This document shows, piece after piece, positions 1-5,978 of a stretch of 5,978 bases of DNA (positions are counted from its first letter, which is position 1; each line of letters opens with the position of its first letter). The position numbers and the translations under genes are program-made. The stretch is taken from positions 1 to 5,978 of the forward strand of contig JAUZQL010000216.1 in assembly GCA_030950975.1 (NCBI GenBank), given 5' to 3'. Source of the DNA: Mariprofundaceae bacterium. GTDB taxonomy: Bacteria; Pseudomonadota; Zetaproteobacteria; Mariprofundales; Mariprofundaceae. Below the pieces are notes generated by a model. The model was given only the letters and a program-made list of their open reading frames with translations, did no database searches and was not told where the DNA came from.

Positions 1-423
1 GATACATTGATCGTGTTGTTGCAGCAGACCTTGTTGATAACAACCTAAAAAAACTTCATGGGAACGAGCATCTTCAACAACCCATATTTTTTCATCTGAT
101 TCAAGCTGCATGGCAGTGATGGCAAGTGATGATATGCCCCACATAGGAAGTTGTAAGGATGCATTAATTCCCGCCATGGTAGCGGCGGCAACACGTAATC
201 CAGTGAATGAACCTGGTCCTTGCGCTAAAGCAAGTAGCTTCAAATCTGTCCAAGTGCGTTCTGCATCTTGTAGTAAGTTTTCAAGCAATGGTAAAACACT
301 ATGTGAATGGTGTTGCCCCACCTTACTTTGGGCATGAAAGATTTTATTTTCTGATGTGATTAAACATGCATGTGCGATGTTTGTAGAGACATCCAAAGCC
401 AAAATAGGGTAAATATCGCTCAT
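1..423 (-). CDS. tsaB: TsaB, t6A biosynthesis subunit (5' part, cut by window edge)
   Basis: The first 141 codons are open from an ATG at 423-421 to the left window edge, so the C-terminal part is missing; family members are usually about 220-240 residues. TsaB is an ASKHA-fold, catalytically inactive paralogue of TsaD. It pairs with TsaD, and together with TsaE they transfer the threonylcarbamoyl group to A37 of ANN-decoding tRNAs in the cytoplasm. Visible signatures are the N-terminal LALDVST (residues 8-14), a histidine-rich QHHSHSVLPLLENLL stretch (37-51), the hallmark GPGSFTGLR (69-77) and VVEDARSHEVF further on. The gene starts two bases after the galU stop. Only a weak, rather distant AAGAGA ribosome site lies inside the end of galU, so translational coupling to galU is likely. 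The identification is firm. TsaD and TsaE are not in the window, but a tsaC-like gene lies upstream in the same run. Confidence 0.93.
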   Translation of the reverse strand, partial: MSDIYPILALDVSTNIAHACLITSENKIFHAQSKVGQHHSHSVLPLLENLLQDAERTWTDLKLLALAQGPGSFTGLRVAAATMAGINASLQLPMWGISSLAITAMQLESDEKIWVVEDARSHEVFLGCYQQGLLQQHDQCI

Positions 424-425
424 TA

Positions 426-1292
426 TTATAGAAGTTCTCTTAATGCTTGGCGCAATAATTTTCCATATTTAGGGTGCTGTAAACCGAGTGTAGCATTGGC
501 TAATAAGAAGCCATAAGGATTCCCAGCATCAAAGCGTTCACCTTCAATCAACACACCATAAACAGGCTCTTCTTTGGCAAGTTGGCACATAGCATCGGTC
601 AATTGAATTTCATTACCTTTACCTGGTTTTGTTGTTTTTAAAATTTCAAAAAGGCGAGGTGTAAAAATATAACGACCAATCATGGCCATATTGGAAGGCG
701 CAAACTCGGTTTGAGGTTTCTCAATCATATCATCCAAGCGCAAAAAACCACCTTCATCATGCGCTTTGACAATCCCATAACGATTCACTTCCTTGTCAGG
801 AACACAAGCCAAACCAATCACCGATGCACCTGTTTGTTCATGTACAGCACGCAATTGTTCCATGGCATTTTTGCCTTTGGAAAGAATTAATTCATCGGCA
901 AGAGAGACACCAAAACATTCATCACCAACCCAAGGTGCAGCACACAAAACAGCATGCCCCAATCCCAAGGGTTGTTTTTGACGAATATAAGCCACTTCAA
1001 CCATGCGTGATATATGCGATACGATTTCATACAACTCAGTTTTACCAGATGCATTGAGACTGTTTTCAAGTTCGGCTGAAATATCAAAGTGATCTTCAAT
1101 GGAGCGTTTTCCACGCCCTGTCACCATGACTACTTCATCCATGCCCGCAGCTAAAGCTTCTTCTACACCATATTGAATCAATGGTTTATCGACAATGGTT
1201 AGCATTTCTTTGGGTGTAGCTTTGGTGGCAGGCAAAAAGCGCGTACCCATGCCTGCAGTTGGAAAAATAATTTTATGCAAATGGTTTGACAT
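426..1292 (-). CDS. galU: UTP--glucose-1-phosphate uridylyltransferase (UDP-glucose pyrophosphorylase)
   Basis: This 288-residue cytoplasmic enzyme converts UTP and glucose-1-phosphate to UDP-glucose and pyrophosphate. UDP-glucose feeds lipopolysaccharide, exopolysaccharide and galactose metabolism. The nucleotide-binding loop AGMGTRFLPATKATPKEM lies at residues 13-30. VDKPLIQYGVEEALAAG (34-50) and VTGRGKRSIEDHFD (57-70) follow, then QKQPLGLGHAV (105-115), EKP (191-193), GKGNEIQLTDA (224-234) and GERFDAGNPYGFL (251-263), all in GalU/GtaB order. The length is normal. The usual LPD or LGDD segment reads SLADEL (130-135), keeping one aspartate (D133). The ATG at 1292 has a CGAGG ribosome site seven bases upstream. 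The gene begins 22 bases after ccsA and ends two bases before tsaB, so it is probably co-transcribed with both. The related RmlA and other sugar nucleotidyltransferases fit less well than GalU. Confidence 0.95.
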   Translation of the reverse strand: MSNHLHKIIFPTAGMGTRFLPATKATPKEMLTIVDKPLIQYGVEEALAAGMDEVVMVTGRGKRSIEDHFDISAELENSLNASGKTELYEIVSHISRMVEVAYIRQKQPLGLGHAVLCAAPWVGDECFGVSLADELILSKGKNAMEQLRAVHEQTGASVIGLACVPDKEVNRYGIVKAHDEGGFLRLDDMIEKPQTEFAPSNMAMIGRYIFTPRLFEILKTTKPGKGNEIQLTDAMCQLAKEEPVYGVLIEGERFDAGNPYGFLLANATLGLQHPKYGKLLRQALRELL

Positions 1293-1299
1293 CAGTGAG

Positions 1300-1304
1300 C
1301 CTCG
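1300..1304 (-). promoter_or_regulatory. Ribosome binding site of galU
   Basis: CGAGG on the minus strand, seven bases before the galU ATG, in the 22-base gap after ccsA. No promoter or terminator could be made out in that gap. Confidence 0.65.
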
Positions 1305-1314
1305 GGTATGTTGA

Positions 1315-2553
1315 TTAACTTAAATGACCATAGGAGTGTAGACCAGCTAAATACATATTCACACCCAAAAAGCAAAAAACGGTGACCAAGAAGCCAATCA
1401 CTGTCCACCAAGCCAGTGTTTTACCATGCCAGCCATGAGAAATACGTACATGTAAATAAGCACCATAAGTCAACCAAACAATCAATGCCCATGTTTCTTT
1501 TGGATCCCAAGACCAATAACCACCCCATGCTTCAGCAGCCCAAGCAGCACCGAGAATGGTCGCTAAAGTAAACGCAGGAAAGCCAACAGCCACAGATTTA
1601 TAAGCCAATTGATCGAGTTGTTCTAAACTTGGAAAGACTTTGACCATTTTACTATCACGTGTTTCAAGCCACATGCGTGTTAAATAAGCCATGCCTGCAC
1701 CACAAGCGACTGCAAAAGAACCATAGCCAACAAAATTCATAGGTACGTGAATTTTCATCCAATAGGATTGCAATGCTGGTACCAAAGGTTTGATTTCAGC
1801 TTGTCCGACCGATTCCAACCAAATAGCAAAAAACACACCTGCAGCAACCAATACCATGACAAAAGCGCCCATGGCTTTGGCATCGTAGCGTTTTTCCCAT
1901 TGTAAATAAATAATAGTGATGATACAAAATAATAAAATAAACACTTCATAGATATTGGAAACAGGTGCATGACCAATTTCACCATCCATAAATAAATAAG
2001 ATTCATACCAACGTAACAATAAAGCCGACCCACCTGCATAAACACCTGCCCAAGCAGTCCAAGTGGCTAATTTACCAATAAAAGATTCAGGTGCAAAAAG
2101 ATAGGCAATGTATGAAACGGATGAAAAAATAAATAACACATTCATCGTCATAATAACATGAGCTGCAAAAAGGCTGGATTGATCTTCATAGGATACTTGT
2201 TCTGCTGTGGGTTCAAATAATGTAAAGATTGCCATCAAAATAATCATGAAAGCAGCGACATCAAACCAAGGAACCATCGTCTGTGGAATCCAGCTATCTT
2301 TTGTTACAGGGCGCATCGTTTGATATGCAATGGATAGACCACTACCCATTAAAGCACCTGTACCCAACCACATAAAACCGTCTTTTCCTACAAGTTGAAA
2401 GATATAACCATTTTCTGTGTAGCCATCACCGCCAAATAAGGCCAAGCCGACTGCGCCTAATATCAAACCAATATATCCCCAATAACGTACAAAGGCAGGT
2501 CGCCCTTGATATAATTGGCTGATCATGCCTGTTGATTCTACGTTTACATTCAT
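1315..2553 (-). CDS. ccsA: Cytochrome c biogenesis protein CcsA (ResC/CcsB), System II haem handling subunit
   Basis: This 412-residue polytopic inner-membrane protein has roughly eleven hydrophobic segments by eye. It carries the tryptophan-rich WWD haem-handling motif WGGYWSWDPKETW (343-355). With ResB it exports haem and ligates it to CXXCH apocytochromes outside the membrane. Candidate haem-ligand histidines are H269 (IHVPMNFVGYG) and H406 (GLHSYGH) as the periplasmic pair, and H368 (LHVR) in the membrane. Their spacing matches, from memory, that described for the fused CcsBA of Helicobacter. GHAPVSNIYE (194-203) is another family signature. The N-terminal 120 residues, with a GDGYTENGY loop, resemble the extension of long proteobacterial CcsA proteins. 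The start overlaps the resB stop as ATGA, with a strong AAGGAG site seven bases upstream, so the two subunits are translationally coupled. Gene names vary: CcsA, CcsB and ResC are used for this protein. Confidence 0.95.
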   Translation of the reverse strand: MNVNVESTGMISQLYQGRPAFVRYWGYIGLILGAVGLALFGGDGYTENGYIFQLVGKDGFMWLGTGALMGSGLSIAYQTMRPVTKDSWIPQTMVPWFDVAAFMIILMAIFTLFEPTAEQVSYEDQSSLFAAHVIMTMNVLFIFSSVSYIAYLFAPESFIGKLATWTAWAGVYAGGSALLLRWYESYLFMDGEIGHAPVSNIYEVFILLFCIITIIYLQWEKRYDAKAMGAFVMVLVAAGVFFAIWLESVGQAEIKPLVPALQSYWMKIHVPMNFVGYGSFAVACGAGMAYLTRMWLETRDSKMVKVFPSLEQLDQLAYKSVAVGFPAFTLATILGAAWAAEAWGGYWSWDPKETWALIVWLTYGAYLHVRISHGWHGKTLAWWTVIGFLVTVFCFLGVNMYLAGLHSYGHLS

Positions 2554-4274
2554 AGCTTATCTCCTTGTTTGAGTTGTTCCATATCATTTTCAAATGACGT
2601 TAATATTGCCTTAAATTCACGTTTAAAGTTTAAAGGGTTACGATTGCTTACACCTGCAAGAGTAACTTTCATGCCATCGTTTTCATGACGAATAATAATC
2701 CATAATTTACGATGAGAAATATACAGCATAATACATAAGCCAAATACCAACAAGGCACTTCCTGACCAAACAACATTCATACCAGGATCCTGAGCAAGCT
2801 GTAAACCAGTGTAATATTTTTGATCATAATCATCCAAGATAGGAATATAAGGCCAAGGCAAACGAGGAATAATTTGCACAGCTTGAATCACACGCATCGC
2901 CATGGCTTGAAAATTATCGGGGCGATTTGCGCCGAACACATCTGCCATCGCCAATTTGAAGGCTTGCATATTTGCTTTTTTAGGGTGCTTTAAGTCAGTC
3001 GCAGCGAGTCGAATAATAAAACGTTGGAATAACTGCCATTCTTTGGGATTGCTCATATCCAAGCCCAGTGCCATAGGTTTAAATTCTTTGGCATCACCCG
3101 AAAAAGAAACGGACATAAAAGTGCCTCGATTTTCACCATCCAAGATAAATGGATCAATAAAACTTCGGATTTTCACAGGTTTTAAGCCCGGTCCGCGCAT
3201 GATATAATCCACAGATGCCCCCAAATCTTGGAAGTCTTTCGGTTGATCTTTTTCAGCCATATTTTCAACATTATGGGGGCGAAAATCTGTAAGTTCTAAG
3301 GTAATGCCAGTTTTTTCATCTTTATAGGTAGTATAAACCTTGGCTTCAGCCGTATCAATATCCCCAGTACCATCTAACTTCATCAGTTTAAAGTGAATAT
3401 TCGAGCCACCATCACCAAAGCTGGCTTGATAAATACGAACACCTTTATAATACAAGGGTTCATTGACAATAATATCGGAGGTCAAAACTTCCTTGCCACC
3501 ATCAATGATGGTTAGGTTACTTTTAAATTCTTTTGGCATGCCATTGGGATAAAAATCAATGGAAAAGTCATTGCATCGGACATAAAAAGGCATCACTAAG
3601 GATTTGGTACTTGTGCCTTGAAGAAAAGAAATTTCATGTTCTTCTGCACCGACAGGGACTTGCATATTGCCACGAAAACCATAATGAACACTCATCCAGC
3701 CGCCAATTAAAATAATCAGCATGGCGGAATGGACACAAATATAACCCCATTTGTGATAATGCCCTTTGTCCGCACGAAGGTAGGTGATGCCATTTCTTTC
3801 TTCGCTACGAATGGTCCATTCTTTCAGTTGATTTTTGATAGGTGAAATAATTTTTTCTAAGGGTTGTTCAGCTAGCTGCCAATGATGAACAAGCTCCATA
3901 TGTTTGATGGCACTATCGGAGACAGGAACTTTTTTAGTACGCATTTCTTTCAAAAAACGAGGTACATTGCGGTACAAACATACGCTAAGTGAAAGCATCA
4001 GAAATCCCAATAGGGATAAAAACCACCAAGTGTGGTACATATCGAATAAACCTAGAGCACGAAAAACCCAATACCAAATGGGTCCAAATTGTTGTAAATA
4101 ATCGCTCTGGTCTTGGTTTTGTAATAATACAGTACCAATGACCGAAGCTAGTGCGAGCACCGTGAGTAAGCTGATTGCCAAGGTCATGGAGCCGAGGCGA
4201 AGTAAAACTGGTTTGAGAAAATTAGTAAATTGAGACATACGCGGCATCATAACTAGCTCTTTCTTCCACGTCAT
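2550..4274 (-). CDS. resB: Cytochrome c biogenesis protein ResB (Ccs1/CcsB)
   Basis: This is a 574-residue membrane protein of the System II cytochrome c synthase, acting with CcsA in the inner membrane. Hydrophobic segments lie near residues 28-51, 82-101, 175-197 and 501-520. A long periplasmic domain (about 198-500) sits between the last two, as expected for ResB. Family signatures are IGTVLLQNQ (46-54), LGLFDMYHTWWF (74-85), the third membrane segment with H182 in GYICVHSAML, which may be a haem-ligand histidine, and YYKGVRIYQASFG (275-287). The C-terminal SHRKLW and GVSNRNPLNFKREF (541-554) resemble beta-proteobacterial ResB. The ATG at 4274 is preferred because AGGGGAG lies nine bases upstream; in-frame ATGs at residues 9, 10 and 13 remain possible. 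It starts 29 bases after the tsaC-like gene and overlaps ccsA by four bases. No cytochrome, thioredoxin or CcdA gene is in the window. Confidence 0.95.
   Translation of the reverse strand: MTWKKELVMMPRMSQFTNFLKPVLLRLGSMTLAISLLTVLALASVIGTVLLQNQDQSDYLQQFGPIWYWVFRALGLFDMYHTWWFLSLLGFLMLSLSVCLYRNVPRFLKEMRTKKVPVSDSAIKHMELVHHWQLAEQPLEKIISPIKNQLKEWTIRSEERNGITYLRADKGHYHKWGYICVHSAMLIILIGGWMSVHYGFRGNMQVPVGAEEHEISFLQGTSTKSLVMPFYVRCNDFSIDFYPNGMPKEFKSNLTIIDGGKEVLTSDIIVNEPLYYKGVRIYQASFGDGGSNIHFKLMKLDGTGDIDTAEAKVYTTYKDEKTGITLELTDFRPHNVENMAEKDQPKDFQDLGASVDYIMRGPGLKPVKIRSFIDPFILDGENRGTFMSVSFSGDAKEFKPMALGLDMSNPKEWQLFQRFIIRLAATDLKHPKKANMQAFKLAMADVFGANRPDNFQAMAMRVIQAVQIIPRLPWPYIPILDDYDQKYYTGLQLAQDPGMNVVWSGSALLVFGLCIMLYISHRKLWIIIRHENDGMKVTLAGVSNRNPLNFKREFKAILTSFENDMEQLKQGDKL
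2561..2566 (-). promoter_or_regulatory. Ribosome binding site of ccsA
   Basis: AAGGAG on the minus strand, seven bases before the ccsA ATG and inside the last codons of resB. It is the best Shine-Dalgarno match in the window and fixes the ccsA start at the ATGA overlap. Confidence 0.8.
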
Positions 4275-4283
4275 GCGTATAAT

Positions 4284-4290
4284 CTCCCCT
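4284..4290 (-). promoter_or_regulatory. Ribosome binding site of resB
   Basis: AGGGGAG on the minus strand, nine bases before the ATG at 4274 and within the 29-base gap after the tsaC-like gene. It favours the upstream ATG over the in-frame ATGs at codons 9, 10 and 13. Confidence 0.7.
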
Positions 4291-4303
4291 AGCTTTTATG
4301 GGT

Positions 4304-4837
4304 TTAGCGCAGGCGTTGAATACCATGCTTGGATAGGGTGTATATTTTTGAAGCTTGTTGGGATGTATGGGCTTCGTGTTGAGTAAGGATGGATGCGATA
4401 TGTCGTGAGAAACGCATACGTGTGGAGCGTTGTAACGCCAAAGTCGATTGACCACGTCGATTTAAGCTACTGGAAAGAAGTAAACCACCACATTGTTTGG
4501 CAAGGAGACGGGTTTCAAGGGTGTGATCTAAACGAATCGCAACATGCCCTTTTTTTTGACATGCGGATGAAAGTTTACCTTTAGCTGGAAGAATTAAGGT
4601 TACAGATGTGTCCACATAGTGCCGCAACATGGTGCGTAAAGGGCGTGTGATGTATCGACATTGTTGAAAAACGATTTTTTTTGATGCCGCCAATAAGATA
4701 AAAGGACCTTGGCGTTGCTTAAATCTGCGTAAGCGTTGGATGGCTTGAGGATGCGTTGGATTGGCTGCGATGCCCGCAACGGTACTGGTTGCATGGGCTA
4801 AAAGGCGACCTTGCCGCAAGCATTGAGCCGCACGCAA
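4304..4837 (-). CDS. Divergent TsaC/YrdC-family protein (threonylcarbamoyl-AMP synthase-like)
   Basis: These 177 codons, read from a TTG, align by eye with E. coli TsaC from end to end. The helix RAAQCLRQGRLLAH is followed by ATSTVAGIAANP where TsaC has PTEAVFGVGCDP, then RLRRFKQR (35-42, with K40 and R42 of the KxR motif), VTLILPA (79-85), HVAIRL (98-103), LSSSLN (121-126; S and N of the S-x-N motif) and a C-terminal SKIYTL (163-168) matching PSxIxDL. TsaC uses threonine, bicarbonate and ATP to make threonylcarbamoyl-AMP for tRNA t6A. Two hallmark blocks are altered: PTE reads ATS, and WPGPVT reads YVDTSVT. The protein is extremely basic (about 31 Lys/Arg against 4 Asp/Glu). The start is uncertain: the frame has no ATG or GTG, and a CTG at 4864-4862 would fit the family length better. 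Family membership is likely; activity is doubtful, so no symbol is given. Confidence 0.72.
   Translation of the reverse strand: MRAAQCLRQGRLLAHATSTVAGIAANPTHPQAIQRLRRFKQRQGPFILLAASKKIVFQQCRYITRPLRTMLRHYVDTSVTLILPAKGKLSSACQKKGHVAIRLDHTLETRLLAKQCGGLLLSSSLNRRGQSTLALQRSTRMRFSRHIASILTQHEAHTSQQASKIYTLSKHGIQRLR
4550..4557 (-). repeat. A8 homopolymer in the tsaC-like coding strand
   Basis: Eight T on the plus strand, read as eight A in the coding strand (CAA AAA AAA GGG, residues 94-97). The run contains the slippery pattern A AAA AAA. It is one of two such runs in this gene. Confidence 0.85.
4675..4682 (-). repeat. A8 homopolymer in the tsaC-like coding strand
   Basis: Eight T on the plus strand, read as eight A in the coding strand (TCA AAA AAA ATC, residues 52-55). 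It is the earlier of the two runs in the direction of translation. Confidence 0.85.
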
Positions 4838-4853
4838 AGTCGCTAGTTTATGT

Positions 4854-5327
4854 TTAATCTTCAGCGAGAATGACCTCGGCTTGAGCTAGGCGATCTGCCT
4901 TTAATTGCTCTGCCAAATGAACATCATGTTGAGCAAGTATTTGCACGGCGAGTAAGCCTGCGTTTTTTGCAGCATTGATACCAACGGTCGCTACGGGCAT
5001 GCCGGGGGGCATCATCACAGTGGAAAGTAGCGCATCCTTACCATTGAGAGGACCTGACGCAATCGGTCCGCCAATCACAGGTTTGATGGTGTGTGAGCAT
5101 ACCACACCTGCTAAATGTGCGGCCATACCTGCGGCACAAATAAATACTTGGCAGCCAGCCGATTCAGCATCTTGAATAGCTTGAAGGGTTGCTGCTGGCG
5201 TTCGATGGGCTGAGCGAATCATGGTTTTGTAAGCAATGCCAAACGCATCAAAAACAGCTTCAGTTTTTTTCATCACAGGCAAGTCAGATTGACTACCCAT
5301 CAATATCAATACCTTGATGGCATCCAT
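4854..5327 (-). CDS. purE: 5-(carboxyamino)imidazole ribonucleotide mutase PurE
   Basis: This 157-residue cytoplasmic enzyme of de novo purine synthesis is class I by sequence. It rearranges N5-CAIR to CAIR. Signatures are GSQSD (11-15), RSAHRTP (38-44, with H41 in the place of the catalytic histidine), AAGMAAHLAG (65-74), PVIGGPIASGPLNGKDALLSTV (split as PVIGGP at 83-88 and DALLST at 98-103) and MPPGMPVATV (106-115). The segment GINAAKNAGLL (116-126) is slightly shorter than the E. coli one. The ATG directly follows the purD stop (TAAATG), with GAGG eight bases upstream, so the pair is co-translated. Class I enzymes normally work with PurK, which is often the next gene; here the tsaC-like gene follows, so purK must lie elsewhere or be replaced. 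Identification is firm, the class assignment a little less so. Confidence 0.94.
   Translation of the reverse strand: MDAIKVLILMGSQSDLPVMKKTEAVFDAFGIAYKTMIRSAHRTPAATLQAIQDAESAGCQVFICAAGMAAHLAGVVCSHTIKPVIGGPIASGPLNGKDALLSTVMMPPGMPVATVGINAAKNAGLLAVQILAQHDVHLAEQLKADRLAQAEVILAED
4874..4877 (-). promoter_or_regulatory. Possible ribosome binding site for an upstream CTG start of the tsaC-like gene
   Basis: GAGG on the minus strand inside the end of purE, nine bases before an in-frame CTG at 4864-4862. The TTG at 4837 has no such site. Using the CTG would add nine residues and overlap purE by eleven bases. This is a tentative reading, because GAGG here also encodes purE residues. Confidence 0.3.
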
Positions 5328-5978
5328 TTAACGTTCCTCACGTTGAACAGCGCGATAGCCAATATCTTTACGATAAAAACCATCTTGCCAATCCAAATGT
5401 TGTAAGCTTTGATAGACTTGATGTTGTGCTTCTCTCACAGAATCAGCCAGTGCTGTGATACCGAGAACACGTCCACCCGCATTGACAATTTGCCCATCTT
5501 TTTCAGCCGTACCCGCATGAAATACCATGCTACCTGAGGCTTCAATGGCATCTAAGCCAGAAATGACCTGTCCTTTTTCAAAGCTAGCAGGGTAGCCTTT
5601 GGAAACAACTGCAACACATAAGGCTTTGCGCGAATCCCATTCCAGTTCCACACCATCCAAACGTTTTTCGGCTGCGGCAAGCAAGACTTCGCCTAAATCT
5701 GATTTCAGGCGTGCCATTAAGGGTTGGCATTCAGGATCGCCAAAGCGGACATTAAATTCTAAGGTTTTGATACCATCATCGGTGAGCATGATACCTGCAT
5801 ATAAGGTACCGATAAACTCTGCCCCATGTGCTTTTAATGCGGCAATGATGGGGCGAGCAACGGTTTCTAAGACTTCCTTTTCAATGGCAGATGTGACACA
5901 AGGTGCAGGTGAATAAGCACCCATACCACCTGTGTTCGGACCTAAATCACCATCAAGCAAAGCTTTATGATCTTGTGA
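5328..5978 (-). CDS. purD: Phosphoribosylamine--glycine ligase PurD (3' half, cut by window edge)
   Basis: The frame is open from the right window edge and encodes the last 216 residues of PurD (GAR synthetase), which is usually about 420-430 residues long. The ATP-grasp enzyme joins glycine to phosphoribosylamine, the second step of purine synthesis, in the cytoplasm. The fragment opens with SQDHKALLDGD, where the reading frame runs straight off the edge; a TTG at 5960 is therefore internal and not a start. Next come GPNTGGMGAYSPAP (fragment residues 13-26), TLEFNVRFGDPECQPLM (73-88, with E75 and N77 as expected metal ligands), GGRVLGITAL and the C-terminal FYRKDIGYRAV (201-211). All match the family in order, with no frame break. 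The stop abuts the purE start, so both genes are expressed together. The identification is firm. Confidence 0.96.
   Translation of the reverse strand, partial: SQDHKALLDGDLGPNTGGMGAYSPAPCVTSAIEKEVLETVARPIIAALKAHGAEFIGTLYAGIMLTDDGIKTLEFNVRFGDPECQPLMARLKSDLGEVLLAAAEKRLDGVELEWDSRKALCVAVVSKGYPASFEKGQVISGLDAIEASGSMVFHAGTAEKDGQIVNAGGRVLGITALADSVREAQHQVYQSLQHLDWQDGFYRKDIGYRAVQREER
5336..5339 (-). promoter_or_regulatory. Ribosome binding site of purE
   Basis: GAGG on the minus strand, eight bases before the purE ATG and inside the last codons of purD. It supports the start that directly follows the purD stop. Confidence 0.65.

Noticed and set aside
110..337. Plus-strand frame opposite tsaB
   Set aside because: It is antisense to a region that encodes GPGSFTGLR and other TsaB signatures.
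1293..1314. The ccsA-galU gap, checked for a terminator hairpin
   Set aside because: GAGGCTC gives only a three-base stem with no following T run on the minus strand.
1755..2045. A 96-codon minus-strand frame inside ccsA with hydrophobic stretches
   Set aside because: It is a frame-shifted shadow of the ccsA membrane segments, and the ccsA frame carries all the family motifs.
4278..4283. A TATAAT on the plus strand in the gap before resB, considered as a promoter -10 box
   Set aside because: It points away from resB, has no -35 partner at a suitable distance, and no plus-strand gene follows.
4222..4455. A minus-strand frame bridging the tsaC-like gene and the start of resB
   Set aside because: It is a shifted frame across two better-supported genes, with no family motif; the resB start and its ribosome site lie within it.
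4393..4584. A 63-codon plus-strand frame with balanced composition opposite the tsaC-like gene
   Set aside because: It lies wholly antisense to a frame that matches the YrdC domain from end to end, matches no family I recognise, and has no convincing ribosome site.
4600..4794. A second minus-strand frame inside the tsaC-like gene, considered as a sign of a frameshifted pseudogene
   Set aside because: The YrdC-domain match stays in one frame throughout, so no frameshift is needed to explain it.
5599..5916. A 105-codon plus-strand frame opposite purD
   Set aside because: It is the complement of the conserved PurD C-terminal half; no independent coding evidence.

Overview
The window is a tightly packed run of seven genes, all read from the minus strand, so transcription goes from position 5978 towards 1. 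In that order they are purD (3' half only), purE, a divergent tsaC/yrdC-like gene, resB (ccs1), ccsA (ccsB/resC), galU and tsaB (5' part only). Gaps are 0 to 29 bases, and one junction is an ATGA overlap. No spacer is large enough for an obvious promoter or terminator, so the block looks like one operon or two co-directional ones. No RNA gene, mobile element, CRISPR array or long repeat was seen.

The organism looks like a Gram-negative proteobacterium of moderate G+C. Lines counted by eye range from about 28 to 42 % in the ccs, galU and tsaB part and about 45 to 53 % in the pur and tsaC-like part. It matures c-type cytochromes by System II (ResB/CcsA). The CcsA is the long form with an N-terminal extension, like beta- and related proteobacterial CcsA proteins. 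I cannot assign a class with confidence; a beta-, zeta- or low-GC gammaproteobacterial lineage would fit.

Region by region: 4854-5978 carries two purine steps. PurD makes glycinamide ribonucleotide, and PurE makes carboxyaminoimidazole ribonucleotide; purK does not follow. Positions 4304-4837 (perhaps to 4864) hold a short, very basic relative of TsaC, which makes threonylcarbamoyl-AMP for the tRNA modification t6A. It aligns from end to end but has lost several hallmark residues. Positions 1315-4274 carry the two membrane subunits that move haem across the inner membrane and attach it to apocytochrome c. Positions 426-1292 encode UDP-glucose pyrophosphorylase. Positions 1-423 encode the start of TsaB, the scaffold partner of TsaD in t6A synthesis, so two t6A-related genes bracket the cytochrome c and galU genes.

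Most of the window is ordinary housekeeping. The part most worth a second look is the tsaC-like gene: altered motifs, an extreme basic composition, no ATG or GTG start, and two runs of eight adenines in its coding strand.
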